A stretch of 64,000 nucleotides of DNA from Arthrobacter sp. FW305-BF8 (lineage in GTDB: Bacteria; Actinomycetota; Actinomycetes; Actinomycetales; Micrococcaceae), in NCBI RefSeq assembly GCF_021789315.1, contig NZ_CP084561.1, positions 4,092,001-4,156,000 of the forward strand. The letters are read 5' to 3'. Position numbers and translations under genes: made by a program. Numbering within the stretch: position 1 is the stretch's first letter; each line of letters begins with the position of its first letter. The notes beneath the pieces were generated by a model that had not been told where the DNA came from, did no database searches, and saw only the letters and a list, made by a program, of their open reading frames with translations. This document shows, in pieces, positions 34,736 through 42,221 of the stretch.

Positions 34736-36304
34736 TTAGTGGGTGCTGGCGACGGCAATGGCCTCGCCGTCGACGTCCTCGAAGCGCTGCCTGCGGTCTG
34801 CGATCACGTAGTAGCTGAGTGCTCCGACACCGGCGCCGAAGAACCAGGCAAATGGTGCGGCCGGCTCGAAGGCGGGGATGAATGCGATCAGAAGCGCCAG
34901 GACGGACGCCGGGATGAATGCGATGACCGCCCGCGGGTTGACGCCCTTCTTGTAGAAGTAGGCTCCCTCCGGGTCCTCGGTGTAGAGCTCCGGGACGTTG
35001 ACCTTGCCGCGGCGGAGCAGCCAGTAGTCGGCCATGACCACGCCGAACAGGGGTCCGAGCAGGGCACCGAGCCCGCCCAGGAAGTACACGATGACCAGGG
35101 GGTTGTTGTAGAGGTTCCACGGCAGGATTACCAGGCCGATAGAGCCGCTCACCCACGCTGCCCGGCGGAAATTGAGCCGCTTGGGGAAGAGGTTGGTGAG
35201 GGCATACACGGGGGCGACGAAGTTTGCCATGAGGTTGACCGCGATGGTCAGAATGAGGATCGCGAGGCAGGCCAGCACCAGGAACAGGGTGTTGGGGATG
35301 CTTTGGACGATGTCGGACGGTGTTTCGATGATGGTGCCGTTGATCTTGTACTGCCCGCCAGCGAGGACCACCACGATGGCGCCGAACAGGAGCATATTGA
35401 TCGGGATGCCCCAGAAGTTGCCGCGCACGATGGACTTCTTGGATACGGCGGAGCGGGTGAAGTCGCAGAAGTTCAGGACGAACGTTCCGTAGATGGAGAC
35501 CCAGAGGGCGCCGCCAGCAAAAATGGTCCGCCACATCTCGACGCCCTCAAGGCCGCGTATACCGGTCCACTGGACGGAGCCGCGCGCCTCGATGAAGACC
35601 CAAACGGCCAGCAGGACCATCGTCAGCAGGATGACGGGACCGGCGAAGGCCTCGTACTTGCGGATCATCTCCATGCCGAAACTGACGATCACGAGCTGCA
35701 CGATCCACAGCCCCGCAAAGGAGATCCAGCCCAGAGTGGACAGGCCGAGGATGGAGTTGGTGTCCAGGTCATGGATGGACGGAACCATGGCCACGAGCAT
35801 CACCCGGAGCACCACCGAGGCAAGGAACGTCTGGATCCCGAACCACGCCACCGCCACCGCGCCGCGCAGCAGGCTGGCGAGCTGGGCACCCCGGATGCCG
35901 AAACTGATCCGGCTCATGACCGGAAAGGGAACACCCGTCTTCTGCCCCATGAAACCCGAGAAGCTGAGGAGCACAAAGAGGAGGGCCGCTCCGATGGCCA
36001 GGGCTGTCAGGATCTGCCAGCCGCCGAGGCCCAGGGAAAAGAGTCCGACGGCGAACGCGTAGTTCCCGAGGCTGTGCACGTCGTTCGCCCACAGGGTGAA
36101 GATGCTGTATCCGGTCCAGCGGCGCCCTTGCCGCTTGGTGGGTGCGAGGTCGGTGTTGTAAAGGCTGGGGCTGATGTTGCGGGCGGCGGCCGTGCTGGCC
36201 GCCTCGCACAGGGCGTCGGCGGCCGCGGCCTGGTGAACTGGCTGGCCCGACGACGCTGTCGGGGTGGGAGCCGGTTCGACGCCGACTGATGGGGTCGTCT
36301 GCAT
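34736..36304 (-). CDS. NCS1 family allantoin/hydantoin permease
   Basis: A 522-residue Mhp1/PucI-like transporter with about 12 helices. The family signature SPSLYNTDLAPTKRQGR precedes helix 1 and WANDVHSLGNYAFA lies in helix 1. AVAWFGIQTFLAS corresponds to the substrate-stacking Trp117/Gln121 region of Mhp1, and NFCDFTRSA to helix 8. It heads the leftward group with the racemase-like and SDR genes. A TTT-N-GAAA type inverted repeat lies about 100 bp upstream (36401-36419). Confidence 0.92.
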   Translation of the reverse strand: MQTTPSVGVEPAPTPTASSGQPVHQAAAADALCEAASTAAARNISPSLYNTDLAPTKRQGRRWTGYSIFTLWANDVHSLGNYAFAVGLFSLGLGGWQILTALAIGAALLFVLLSFSGFMGQKTGVPFPVMSRISFGIRGAQLASLLRGAVAVAWFGIQTFLASVVLRVMLVAMVPSIHDLDTNSILGLSTLGWISFAGLWIVQLVIVSFGMEMIRKYEAFAGPVILLTMVLLAVWVFIEARGSVQWTGIRGLEGVEMWRTIFAGGALWVSIYGTFVLNFCDFTRSAVSKKSIVRGNFWGIPINMLLFGAIVVVLAGGQYKINGTIIETPSDIVQSIPNTLFLVLACLAILILTIAVNLMANFVAPVYALTNLFPKRLNFRRAAWVSGSIGLVILPWNLYNNPLVIVYFLGGLGALLGPLFGVVMADYWLLRRGKVNVPELYTEDPEGAYFYKKGVNPRAVIAFIPASVLALLIAFIPAFEPAAPFAWFFGAGVGALSYYVIADRRQRFEDVDGEAIAVASTH

Positions 36305-36400
36305 CTGGTTCTCCAGTTTCTGGGATTTTCGCGGTGGTGAGCCCTCGATCGGCCTTCCTGGCTCTGCCGATTGCTGCTGTTATTCCACCTGGCGAAATAA

Positions 36401-36419
36401 GTTTGTTGAATAGTGAAAC
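36401..36419. promoter_or_regulatory. Candidate IclR-type operator, NCS1 permease side
   Basis: GTTTG-N9-GAAAC (spacer TTGAATAGT), one mismatch between arms. The spacer resembles that of the iclR promoter site (TTGAATAC). Confidence 0.5.
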
Positions 36420-36574
36420 AAGAGTATGACCCACATCACCTGCCGGTCAAGATTCCCCACCGACTCCCCGCTGTCACAATCCGCCCGTCTCGCCCCAGGC
36501 CAGTCAGTTCCGCCAAGAGTATTCAGCAACGTTTGACCCAGATCCTTCGCGGCGGATAATCTCGAATAGCAAGA

Positions 36575-36599
36575 ATGTTTTCTCACAATACGAAAACAT
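36575..36599. promoter_or_regulatory. Candidate IclR-type operator upstream of aceE
   Basis: ATGTTTTC-N9-GAAAACAT is a perfect inverted repeat with 8-bp arms, 34 bp before the aceE start codon. The right half ATACGAAAACAT recurs upstream of the malic enzyme gene at 57967. Confidence 0.65.
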
Positions 36600-36632
36600 G
36601 AGCCCAACATTCAAAGATGAAACGAGGCTGCC

Positions 36633-39374
36633 GTGGCTGCAGGAGAAGATACCTCCCATATCCTCAGCGGGTTGACTAACCAGCTGCCTGATCGTGATCC
36701 GGAAGAGACCGCCGAGTGGGTTGAGTCCCTGGATGCGCTGATCAGGGAACAGGGCACGGAGCGTGCCCAATACATCATGCGCAGTCTCCTGCAGCGTGCC
36801 GGCGCGCAGAGCGTCGGGGTTCCGATGGTGACCACCACGGACTATGTGAACACGATCCCGGTGGACCAGGAAGCGCAGTTCCCGGGCAACGAGGAGTACG
36901 AGCGCCGCTACCGGGCGTACATGCGCTGGAACGCCGCGGTGATGGTGCACCGGGCGCAGCGGCCCGAGATCGGGGTCGGCGGGCACATCTCCACCTACGC
37001 CGGCGCCGCGACCCTGTACGAGGTCGGGTTCAACCACTTCTTCCGCGGCAAGGACCATCCCGGCGGCGGGGACCAGGTGTTCTTCCAGGGCCACGCGTCC
37101 CCGGGCATGTACGCCCGGGCATTCATGGAAGGCCGCCTCTCCGAGGAGGACCTGGACGGGTTCCGGCAGGAAAAGTCCAAGGAAGGCCACGCCCTGTCCT
37201 CCTACCCGCACCCGCGGCTGATGCCGCACTTCTGGGAATTCCCGACCGTGTCGATGGGCATCGGCCCGATGAACGCGATCTACCAGGCCCAGTCCAACCG
37301 GTACCTGCACAACCGGGGCCTGAAAGACACCGCGGACCAGCAGATCTGGGCGTTCCTGGGCGACGGCGAAATGGACGAGCCCGAGTCCCGCGGCCTGCTC
37401 CAGCTCGCCGCGAACGAGAACCTGGACAACCTGAACTTCGTGATCAACTGCAACCTCCAGCGCCTGGACGGCCCGGTGCGCGGCAACGGCAAGATCATGC
37501 AGGAACTCGAGGCGTTCTTCCGCGGCGCGGGCTGGAACGTGATCAAGGTCGTCTGGGGCCGGGAATGGGATGACCTGCTCACCCGCGACGCCGACGGGTC
37601 GCTGGTGAAGATCATGAACGAAACCCCCGACGGGGACTACCAGACCTACAAGGCCGAATCCGGCGGGTTCGTCCGCGAACACTTCTTCGGCAAAACCCCG
37701 CAGACCAAGGACCTCGTCGCCGACCTCTCCGACGACGAGATCTGGAACCTCAAACGCGGCGGGCACGACTACCGCAAGGTCTACGCCGCGTACAAGGCCG
37801 CGACCGAATTCAAGGGCAAACCCACCGTGATCCTGGCCAAAACGGTCAAGGGCTACGGCCTGGGCCCGCACTTCGAAGGCCGCAACGCCACCCACCAGAT
37901 GAAAAAACTCACCCTGGACGACCTGAAGGAATTCAGGGATTACTTGAGAATCCCAATTTCCGACGCCCGGCTCGAAGAGGATCCCTACCGGCCGCCGTAT
38001 TTCCACCCCGGTCCGGACGCGCCTGAGATTGCCTACCTCCTGGAGCAGCGCAAGGCTTTGGGCGGCTCGGTGCCCGAACGGCGCCCCGGCCCCGGGGCGG
38101 TGGAAATGCCGGATCCCAAAACGTTCGACGTCGCCAAGCGGGGTTCGGGCAAGCAGCAGGCCGCCACCACCATGGCGTTCGTCCGCCTGCTCAAGGACCT
38201 GCTCCGCGACAAGAAGTTCGGGCACCGGGTTGTCCCGATCGTGCCGGACGAATCCCGGACGTTCGGCATGGACGCGTTCTTCCCGACCGCGAAAATCTAC
38301 AACCCCAAGGGCCAGAACTACCTGTCCGTGGACCGGGACCTCGTCCTGGCCTACAAGGAATCCGCCCAGGGCCAACTGATCCACCCCGGCATCAACGAAG
38401 CCGGCGCCGTGGCAGCCTTCACCGCCGCCGGCACCGCCTACGCCACCCACGGCGTGCCCCTGGTCCCGGTCTACGTGTTCTACTCCATGTTCGGCTTCCA
38501 GCGCACCGGCGACGCCTTCTGGGCCGCCGCCGACCAGATGACCCGCGGGTTCATCATCGGCGCCACCGCCGGACGGACCACCCTCACCGGCGAAGGCCTC
38601 CAGCACGCCGACGGACACTCCCCGCTGCTGGCCTCCACCAACCCCGCCGTGGTCACCTACGACCCAGCCTACGGCTACGAAATGGGCCACATCGTCCGCG
38701 GCGGCCTCGAACGCATGTACGGGCACGACTCGACCGACCGTAACCTGATGTACTACCTCACGGTCTACAACGAACCGATCGTCCAGCCCGCGGAACCGGA
38801 GAACCTCGACGTCGAAGGTGTCCTCAAGGGCATTTACAAGCTCACGGCCTCCACCACCGAAGGCCCCAAGAGCCAGATCCTCGCCTCCGGCGTCTCCGTC
38901 CCCTGGGCCCTCGAAGCCCAGCGGATCCTCGCCGAAGACTGGGGCGTCTCCGCCGACGTCTGGTCCGTCACCTCCTGGAATGAACTGCGCCGCGACGGCC
39001 TCGCCGCCGAAGAGGAAGCCTTCCTCAACCCCGGCAAGGAAGCCCGCCAGCCCTTCGTCACCAAACAGCTCGAAGGCGCCCAGGGCCCCGTCGTCGCCGT
39101 CTCGGACTACATGAAGGCCGTCCCGGACCAGATCCGCCAGTTCATCCCGAACGAGTTCGCCACCCTCGGCGCCGACGGCTTCGGCTTCTCGGACACCCGC
39201 GCCGCCGCCCGCCGCTTCTTCAAAAACGACACCCACTCCATCGTCGTCAAAACCCTCCAGCTACTGGCGGCGAGGGCCGAGGTGCAGGAGGGCGCGCCGT
39301 CGTACGCCATGGACCGCTACAAACTCCTGGACGTCACTGCGGGAACAACAGGAGGAGCCGGCGGCGACGCCTGA
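36633..39374 (+). CDS. aceE: Pyruvate dehydrogenase E1 component (homodimeric)
   Basis: Thiamine diphosphate enzyme that decarboxylates pyruvate and acetylates lipoyl-E2 to feed acetyl-CoA, 913 residues as usual for the actinobacterial homodimeric form. The ThDP motif GDGEMDEPES begins near residue 243 and ends about 30 residues later at NLNFVINCN. GGHISTYAGAATLYEVGFNHFF and QEKSKEGHALSSYPHPRLMP are family hallmarks. The GTG start follows the 8-bp-arm inverted repeat closely. No E2/E3 genes are adjacent. The position inside the purine/glyoxylate island suggests specific regulation. Confidence 0.95.
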   Translation: MAAGEDTSHILSGLTNQLPDRDPEETAEWVESLDALIREQGTERAQYIMRSLLQRAGAQSVGVPMVTTTDYVNTIPVDQEAQFPGNEEYERRYRAYMRWNAAVMVHRAQRPEIGVGGHISTYAGAATLYEVGFNHFFRGKDHPGGGDQVFFQGHASPGMYARAFMEGRLSEEDLDGFRQEKSKEGHALSSYPHPRLMPHFWEFPTVSMGIGPMNAIYQAQSNRYLHNRGLKDTADQQIWAFLGDGEMDEPESRGLLQLAANENLDNLNFVINCNLQRLDGPVRGNGKIMQELEAFFRGAGWNVIKVVWGREWDDLLTRDADGSLVKIMNETPDGDYQTYKAESGGFVREHFFGKTPQTKDLVADLSDDEIWNLKRGGHDYRKVYAAYKAATEFKGKPTVILAKTVKGYGLGPHFEGRNATHQMKKLTLDDLKEFRDYLRIPISDARLEEDPYRPPYFHPGPDAPEIAYLLEQRKALGGSVPERRPGPGAVEMPDPKTFDVAKRGSGKQQAATTMAFVRLLKDLLRDKKFGHRVVPIVPDESRTFGMDAFFPTAKIYNPKGQNYLSVDRDLVLAYKESAQGQLIHPGINEAGAVAAFTAAGTAYATHGVPLVPVYVFYSMFGFQRTGDAFWAAADQMTRGFIIGATAGRTTLTGEGLQHADGHSPLLASTNPAVVTYDPAYGYEMGHIVRGGLERMYGHDSTDRNLMYYLTVYNEPIVQPAEPENLDVEGVLKGIYKLTASTTEGPKSQILASGVSVPWALEAQRILAEDWGVSADVWSVTSWNELRRDGLAAEEEAFLNPGKEARQPFVTKQLEGAQGPVVAVSDYMKAVPDQIRQFIPNEFATLGADGFGFSDTRAAARRFFKNDTHSIVVKTLQLLAARAEVQEGAPSYAMDRYKLLDVTAGTTGGAGGDA

Positions 39375-39388
39375 CGCACCACACAAAA

Positions 39389-39437
39389 ACGACGGCGGCC
39401 CTCACCTGATGGTGGGGGCCGCCGTCGTGCTTCTTTG
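39389..39437 (+). terminator. Terminator between aceE and a small convergent gene
   Basis: ACGACGGCGGCCCTCACC and its near-exact complement enclose TGAT, followed by GCTTCTTT. Both aceE and the DUF1508 gene end here. Confidence 0.88.
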
Positions 39438-39443
39438 GGTCAG

Positions 39444-39629
39444 TCAGGGACGCCTGCGGTCGACAACGAAGCCGGTTGCTGCGCTCTCGCGGACCGCCGT
39501 GATTCCGGCAGTGACGGCCTTGATGTTGGAAAAGCTGGGCGAAACTGCCACCACGGTTCCGTCATCGGCCGTCAGCCTGAACCGGTATTGCCCTGCGCCT
39601 GCTGTCTCGATTACGAATGTGCCTGCCAT
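39444..39629 (-). CDS. DUF1508 (YegP-like) small protein
   Basis: A 61-residue protein, AGQYRFRLTADDGTVVAVSPSF plus KAVTAGITAVRESA, matching one DUF1508 repeat; YegP has two. Function unknown. AAGGAG lies six bases before the ATG, which fixes the start. Confidence 0.85.
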   Translation of the reverse strand: MAGTFVIETAGAGQYRFRLTADDGTVVAVSPSFSNIKAVTAGITAVRESAATGFVVDRRRP

Positions 39630-39770
39630 AGATGCTCCTTCCGACAACTGCACCGTTGCAGCCGCCATTACGACCCCCAATTGCCAACACGACATATCCG
39701 ACGTTAGCCGCCATTCACTGGACAAACCACCCCTACTACCGGGTAGTCTTTGCGCCTTAAGGTAGTAAGC

Positions 39771-40391
39771 ATGGTTTCCATCCTTCCGTCCACCACCGGA
39801 GTGCTGCTATCAGCGGGGGCCGGCACCCGCTTGGGCCGCGGCCCGAAAGCCCTGCTTCCGTTCCGGGGCCGCACCCTCGTGGAGGTCCTGGCCGACGTGC
39901 TGCTCGACGGCGGCTGCCGCGAGGTTGTGGTGGTGCTGGGCGCTGGCGCCGCGGACGTCGCCGGGAGGACGGACCTGGCCCGGCACATCGTGGTGGAAAA
40001 CCCGGAGTGGGCCAGCGGAATGGGCAGTTCGTTCCAGGCAGGAATCAATCGCGCGCGGCACGAAGACCACGTTCTGGTGGCGCTCGTGGACCAGCCGGGG
40101 CTTACGGCGGACACTGTCGCCAGACTCCTCCGGGCGCACCAGCCGGGCAGGGTGACGGCCGCCGCGTACGCCGATGCTGGAGGGAAGCTCCGGCGCGGAC
40201 ACCCGCTGCTGCTCGATACAACGCTGCGGGACCGCGCCGCCGAATCTGCAAAGGGCGACGCCGGTGCCCGGCTCTTCCTGCAGACCCACCCGGAGCTGCT
40301 CGACCTGGTGGACTGCACTCTGCCACCGGGTTCAGGCCAGTCCGGCGGCGAAGACCTCGATACCCCGGACCAGCTGCACCTGCTGGGCTAG
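39771..40391 (+). CDS. MobA-like nucleotidyltransferase (MocA-type molybdopterin cytidylyltransferase)
   Basis: A 206-residue NTP transferase with the glycine-rich LLSAGAGTRLGRGPKALLPF at residues 13-32 and ALVDQPGL at about 103-110, which replaces the usual DxP metal motif. The MocA subgroup makes the cytosine dinucleotide form of the molybdenum cofactor used by the xanthine oxidase family. A xanthine dehydrogenase cluster lies 2 kb away, supporting that role. The start is the ATG at 39771, with AAGG upstream; a TTG at 39750 is less likely. Confidence 0.82.
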   Translation: MVSILPSTTGVLLSAGAGTRLGRGPKALLPFRGRTLVEVLADVLLDGGCREVVVVLGAGAADVAGRTDLARHIVVENPEWASGMGSSFQAGINRARHEDHVLVALVDQPGLTADTVARLLRAHQPGRVTAAAYADAGGKLRRGHPLLLDTTLRDRAAESAKGDAGARLFLQTHPELLDLVDCTLPPGSGQSGGEDLDTPDQLHLLG

Positions 40392-40408
40392 TTCGCGCCT
40401 AGCTGGTC

Positions 40409-41059
40409 CTACTGGACCATCCCCGCCGCGAGAAGTTCCTGCAGTCCCTGTTTGAAGCGGGCTCTTCCGCCGTGGGCCGGGTGCCTGATTTTCGGCACGT
40501 CCAGGCCGCTGCGGCGGAGGCTGGTGTGCGCCACGTTGCCCACGGCCACCACGGTTTCGACGGGAAAGATCCCTGTCAGGGCCTGCCAGAACGTGGTGCC
40601 GAGCGCCGCTTCCGCGGGTGTTGGAGTGCGGTTAGACAGCGGCCGTCCCGGCACATGCGTGTGCCAGGGGCAGGCACTCCACAGCAGAGGGAGGAAGTCG
40701 AGCTCGGCCAGGACCTCCCACATCACCGTGGCGGTGGGCTCGGCGGCGACGCCGGCAGCCTCCGGCGGCAGCACGTACCCCGTGCCGGAACCGAACATGC
40801 CGAAGGAATTGGCCGGCCCCTGGAACATGGTGCGGTTGGTGAAGGGAACACCGGTAATCCGCATGCCCCGGAAGCCCGGCGCCTCCCCCACCAGGAGCAC
40901 CTTCGGTGCCCGGTCCAGCATGTCCCCCAGATAGGCCGCCAGGTTCTGCCGGCGCACAGCGTTAGCGGGAACCGAGTGGTCGAAGAAGTTGTTGCAGCCC
41001 GGCGGCGTTTTGACGGCCGCGAGCCGGTCTATGAAGTCCTCGATCGACGATGAGGTCAT
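40409..41059 (-). CDS. Uracil-DNA glycosylase superfamily protein
   Basis: A 216-residue protein. LLVGEAPGFRGMRITGVPFTN resembles the catalytic GEAPG motif of family 4/5-type uracil-DNA glycosylases. AVGNVAHTSL and the C-terminal KIRHPAHGG correspond to the DNA-intercalation loop. No 4Fe-4S cysteine set was identified, so it is closer to the unclassified actinobacterial group. AGGGAGG is seven bases before the ATG. Confidence 0.82.
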   Translation of the reverse strand: MTSSSIEDFIDRLAAVKTPPGCNNFFDHSVPANAVRRQNLAAYLGDMLDRAPKVLLVGEAPGFRGMRITGVPFTNRTMFQGPANSFGMFGSGTGYVLPPEAAGVAAEPTATVMWEVLAELDFLPLLWSACPWHTHVPGRPLSNRTPTPAEAALGTTFWQALTGIFPVETVVAVGNVAHTSLRRSGLDVPKIRHPAHGGRARFKQGLQELLAAGMVQ

Positions 41060-41090
41060 TCGCCCGCCTCCCTTCAGCCCCTGGATCAAA

Positions 41091-41155
41091 GCAACGCGGG
41101 GTCAGATATCGCCCAATGAAGGGCCCTCATTGGGCGCTAAGTGACCCCGCGTTGC
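41091..41155. repeat. Palindromic repeat family B, copy 1
   Basis: Left arm GCAACGCGGGGTCAGATATC then GCCCAATGAAGGG; right arm CCCTCATTGGGCGCTAAGTG then ACCCCGCGTTGC. Only the AGATAT/CTAAG positions fail to pair. It lies between the glycosylase start and the aldo/keto reductase stop. Its centre resembles family A but the outer arms differ. Confidence 0.88.
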
Positions 41156-41157
41156 AT

Positions 41158-42138
41158 TTACCAGCGGGGGTGGACGGCCTCGCGGAAGTAGTGGTCGTAG
41201 ATCCAGCGCACGCCTTCGTCGAATTCCGGGCTGAGTACAGTTGCGGCCGCAGTGGCGTTGGCACGGGCCTGCTCCACCGAACGGGCGCCGGGAATGACCG
41301 ATGTAACGCCGTCCTGCGCGGCGACCCACGCGATCGCGGCCTGCGCCGTTCCCGCTCCGGAAGGTACCAGCTGCTGGAATTCGGCCACTGCCTTGAGCCC
41401 CAGCTCGTAGTCCACTCCGGAGAAGGTCTCGCCGACGTCGAAGGCGTTCCCGGCGCGGTTGTAGTTGCGGTGGTCGTCCTCGGCGAAGACAGTGTCCTTG
41501 GTGTACTTCCCGGACAGCAGGCCGGAGGCGAGCGGAACGCGGGCGATGATGCCCACACCGGCGGCCTTCGCGGCCGGGAGCACCTCCTCCAGCGGCTTGA
41601 GCCGGAAGGCATTCAGGATGATCTGCACGGATGCGGTGCCCTCGTGGCGCAGGGCTTCGAGGGCTTCATCGGTCCGCTCCACGCTGACGCCGTAGTTCTT
41701 GATGGCGCCCTCGGCAACGAGGGTGTCCAGGGCGTCGTACACTTCGGCCCGGCTGTACACCGCGGTGGGCGGGCAGTGCAGCTGGACCAGGTCCAGGGCG
41801 TCGGTCCGAAGATTGCGGCGCGAACGGTCCGCCCACTCGCGGAAGTTGGCGAGGTTGTAGTTCTCCGGGCGCTGCTCCAGCCGGCGGCCCATCTTCGTGG
41901 CCACCGTGATGCCTGTGCCCGGGTTGTCGGCGAGGAAGGCTCCGATGGCCTGCTCGCTGCGGCCGTCCCCGTAGACGTCCGCCGTGTCGAAGAAGGTCAC
42001 GCCGGCCTCGGCAGACGCCGCGAGGATGGCCTGCGCCTGTGCCGGGTCAACGTTGCCCCAGTCCGCGCCGAGCTGCCATGTTCCCAGTCCAACGACTGAA
42101 ACGTTCCGTCCGGTCTTGCCTAAGATGCGCTGTTCCAT
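41158..42138 (-). CDS. Aldo/keto reductase
   Basis: NADPH-dependent reductase of 326 residues. The catalytic tetrad is visible as Asp and Tyr in FFDTADVYGDGRSE, Lys in VATKMGR and His in VQLHCPP. The C-terminal cofactor site includes VIPGARSVEQARAN. Substrate unknown. The gene is bracketed by two copies of palindromic family B. Confidence 0.92.
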   Translation of the reverse strand: MEQRILGKTGRNVSVVGLGTWQLGADWGNVDPAQAQAILAASAEAGVTFFDTADVYGDGRSEQAIGAFLADNPGTGITVATKMGRRLEQRPENYNLANFREWADRSRRNLRTDALDLVQLHCPPTAVYSRAEVYDALDTLVAEGAIKNYGVSVERTDEALEALRHEGTASVQIILNAFRLKPLEEVLPAAKAAGVGIIARVPLASGLLSGKYTKDTVFAEDDHRNYNRAGNAFDVGETFSGVDYELGLKAVAEFQQLVPSGAGTAQAAIAWVAAQDGVTSVIPGARSVEQARANATAAATVLSPEFDEGVRWIYDHYFREAVHPRW

Positions 42139-42163
42139 CCCCCGACTATATGTTGCCGGGCCC

Positions 42164-42221
42164 ACGCGGACTCACTTCGCGCGCCTTGACGCGGTTCATG
42201 GGGCGCAAAGTGACTCCGCGT
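42164..42221. repeat. Palindromic repeat family B, copy 2
   Basis: ACGCGGACTCACTTCGCGC and GCGCAAAGTGACTCCGCGT form the arms. The right arm overlaps the last codons and stop of the fused xanthine dehydrogenase gene, so part of the palindrome is coding. Confidence 0.8.

Larger units (their letters stand above)
36305..36632. promoter_or_regulatory. Divergent control region between NCS1 permease and aceE
   Basis: About 330 bp without a gene. It is locally AT-rich and holds two inverted repeats of the window's shared operator type, one near each gene (36401-36419 and 36575-36599). The rest shows no other recognisable signal. Confidence 0.7.

Noticed and set aside
36504..39236. 910-codon minus-strand frame over aceE
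   Set aside because: Shadow of aceE; low-complexity Val/Gly/Asp-rich product.
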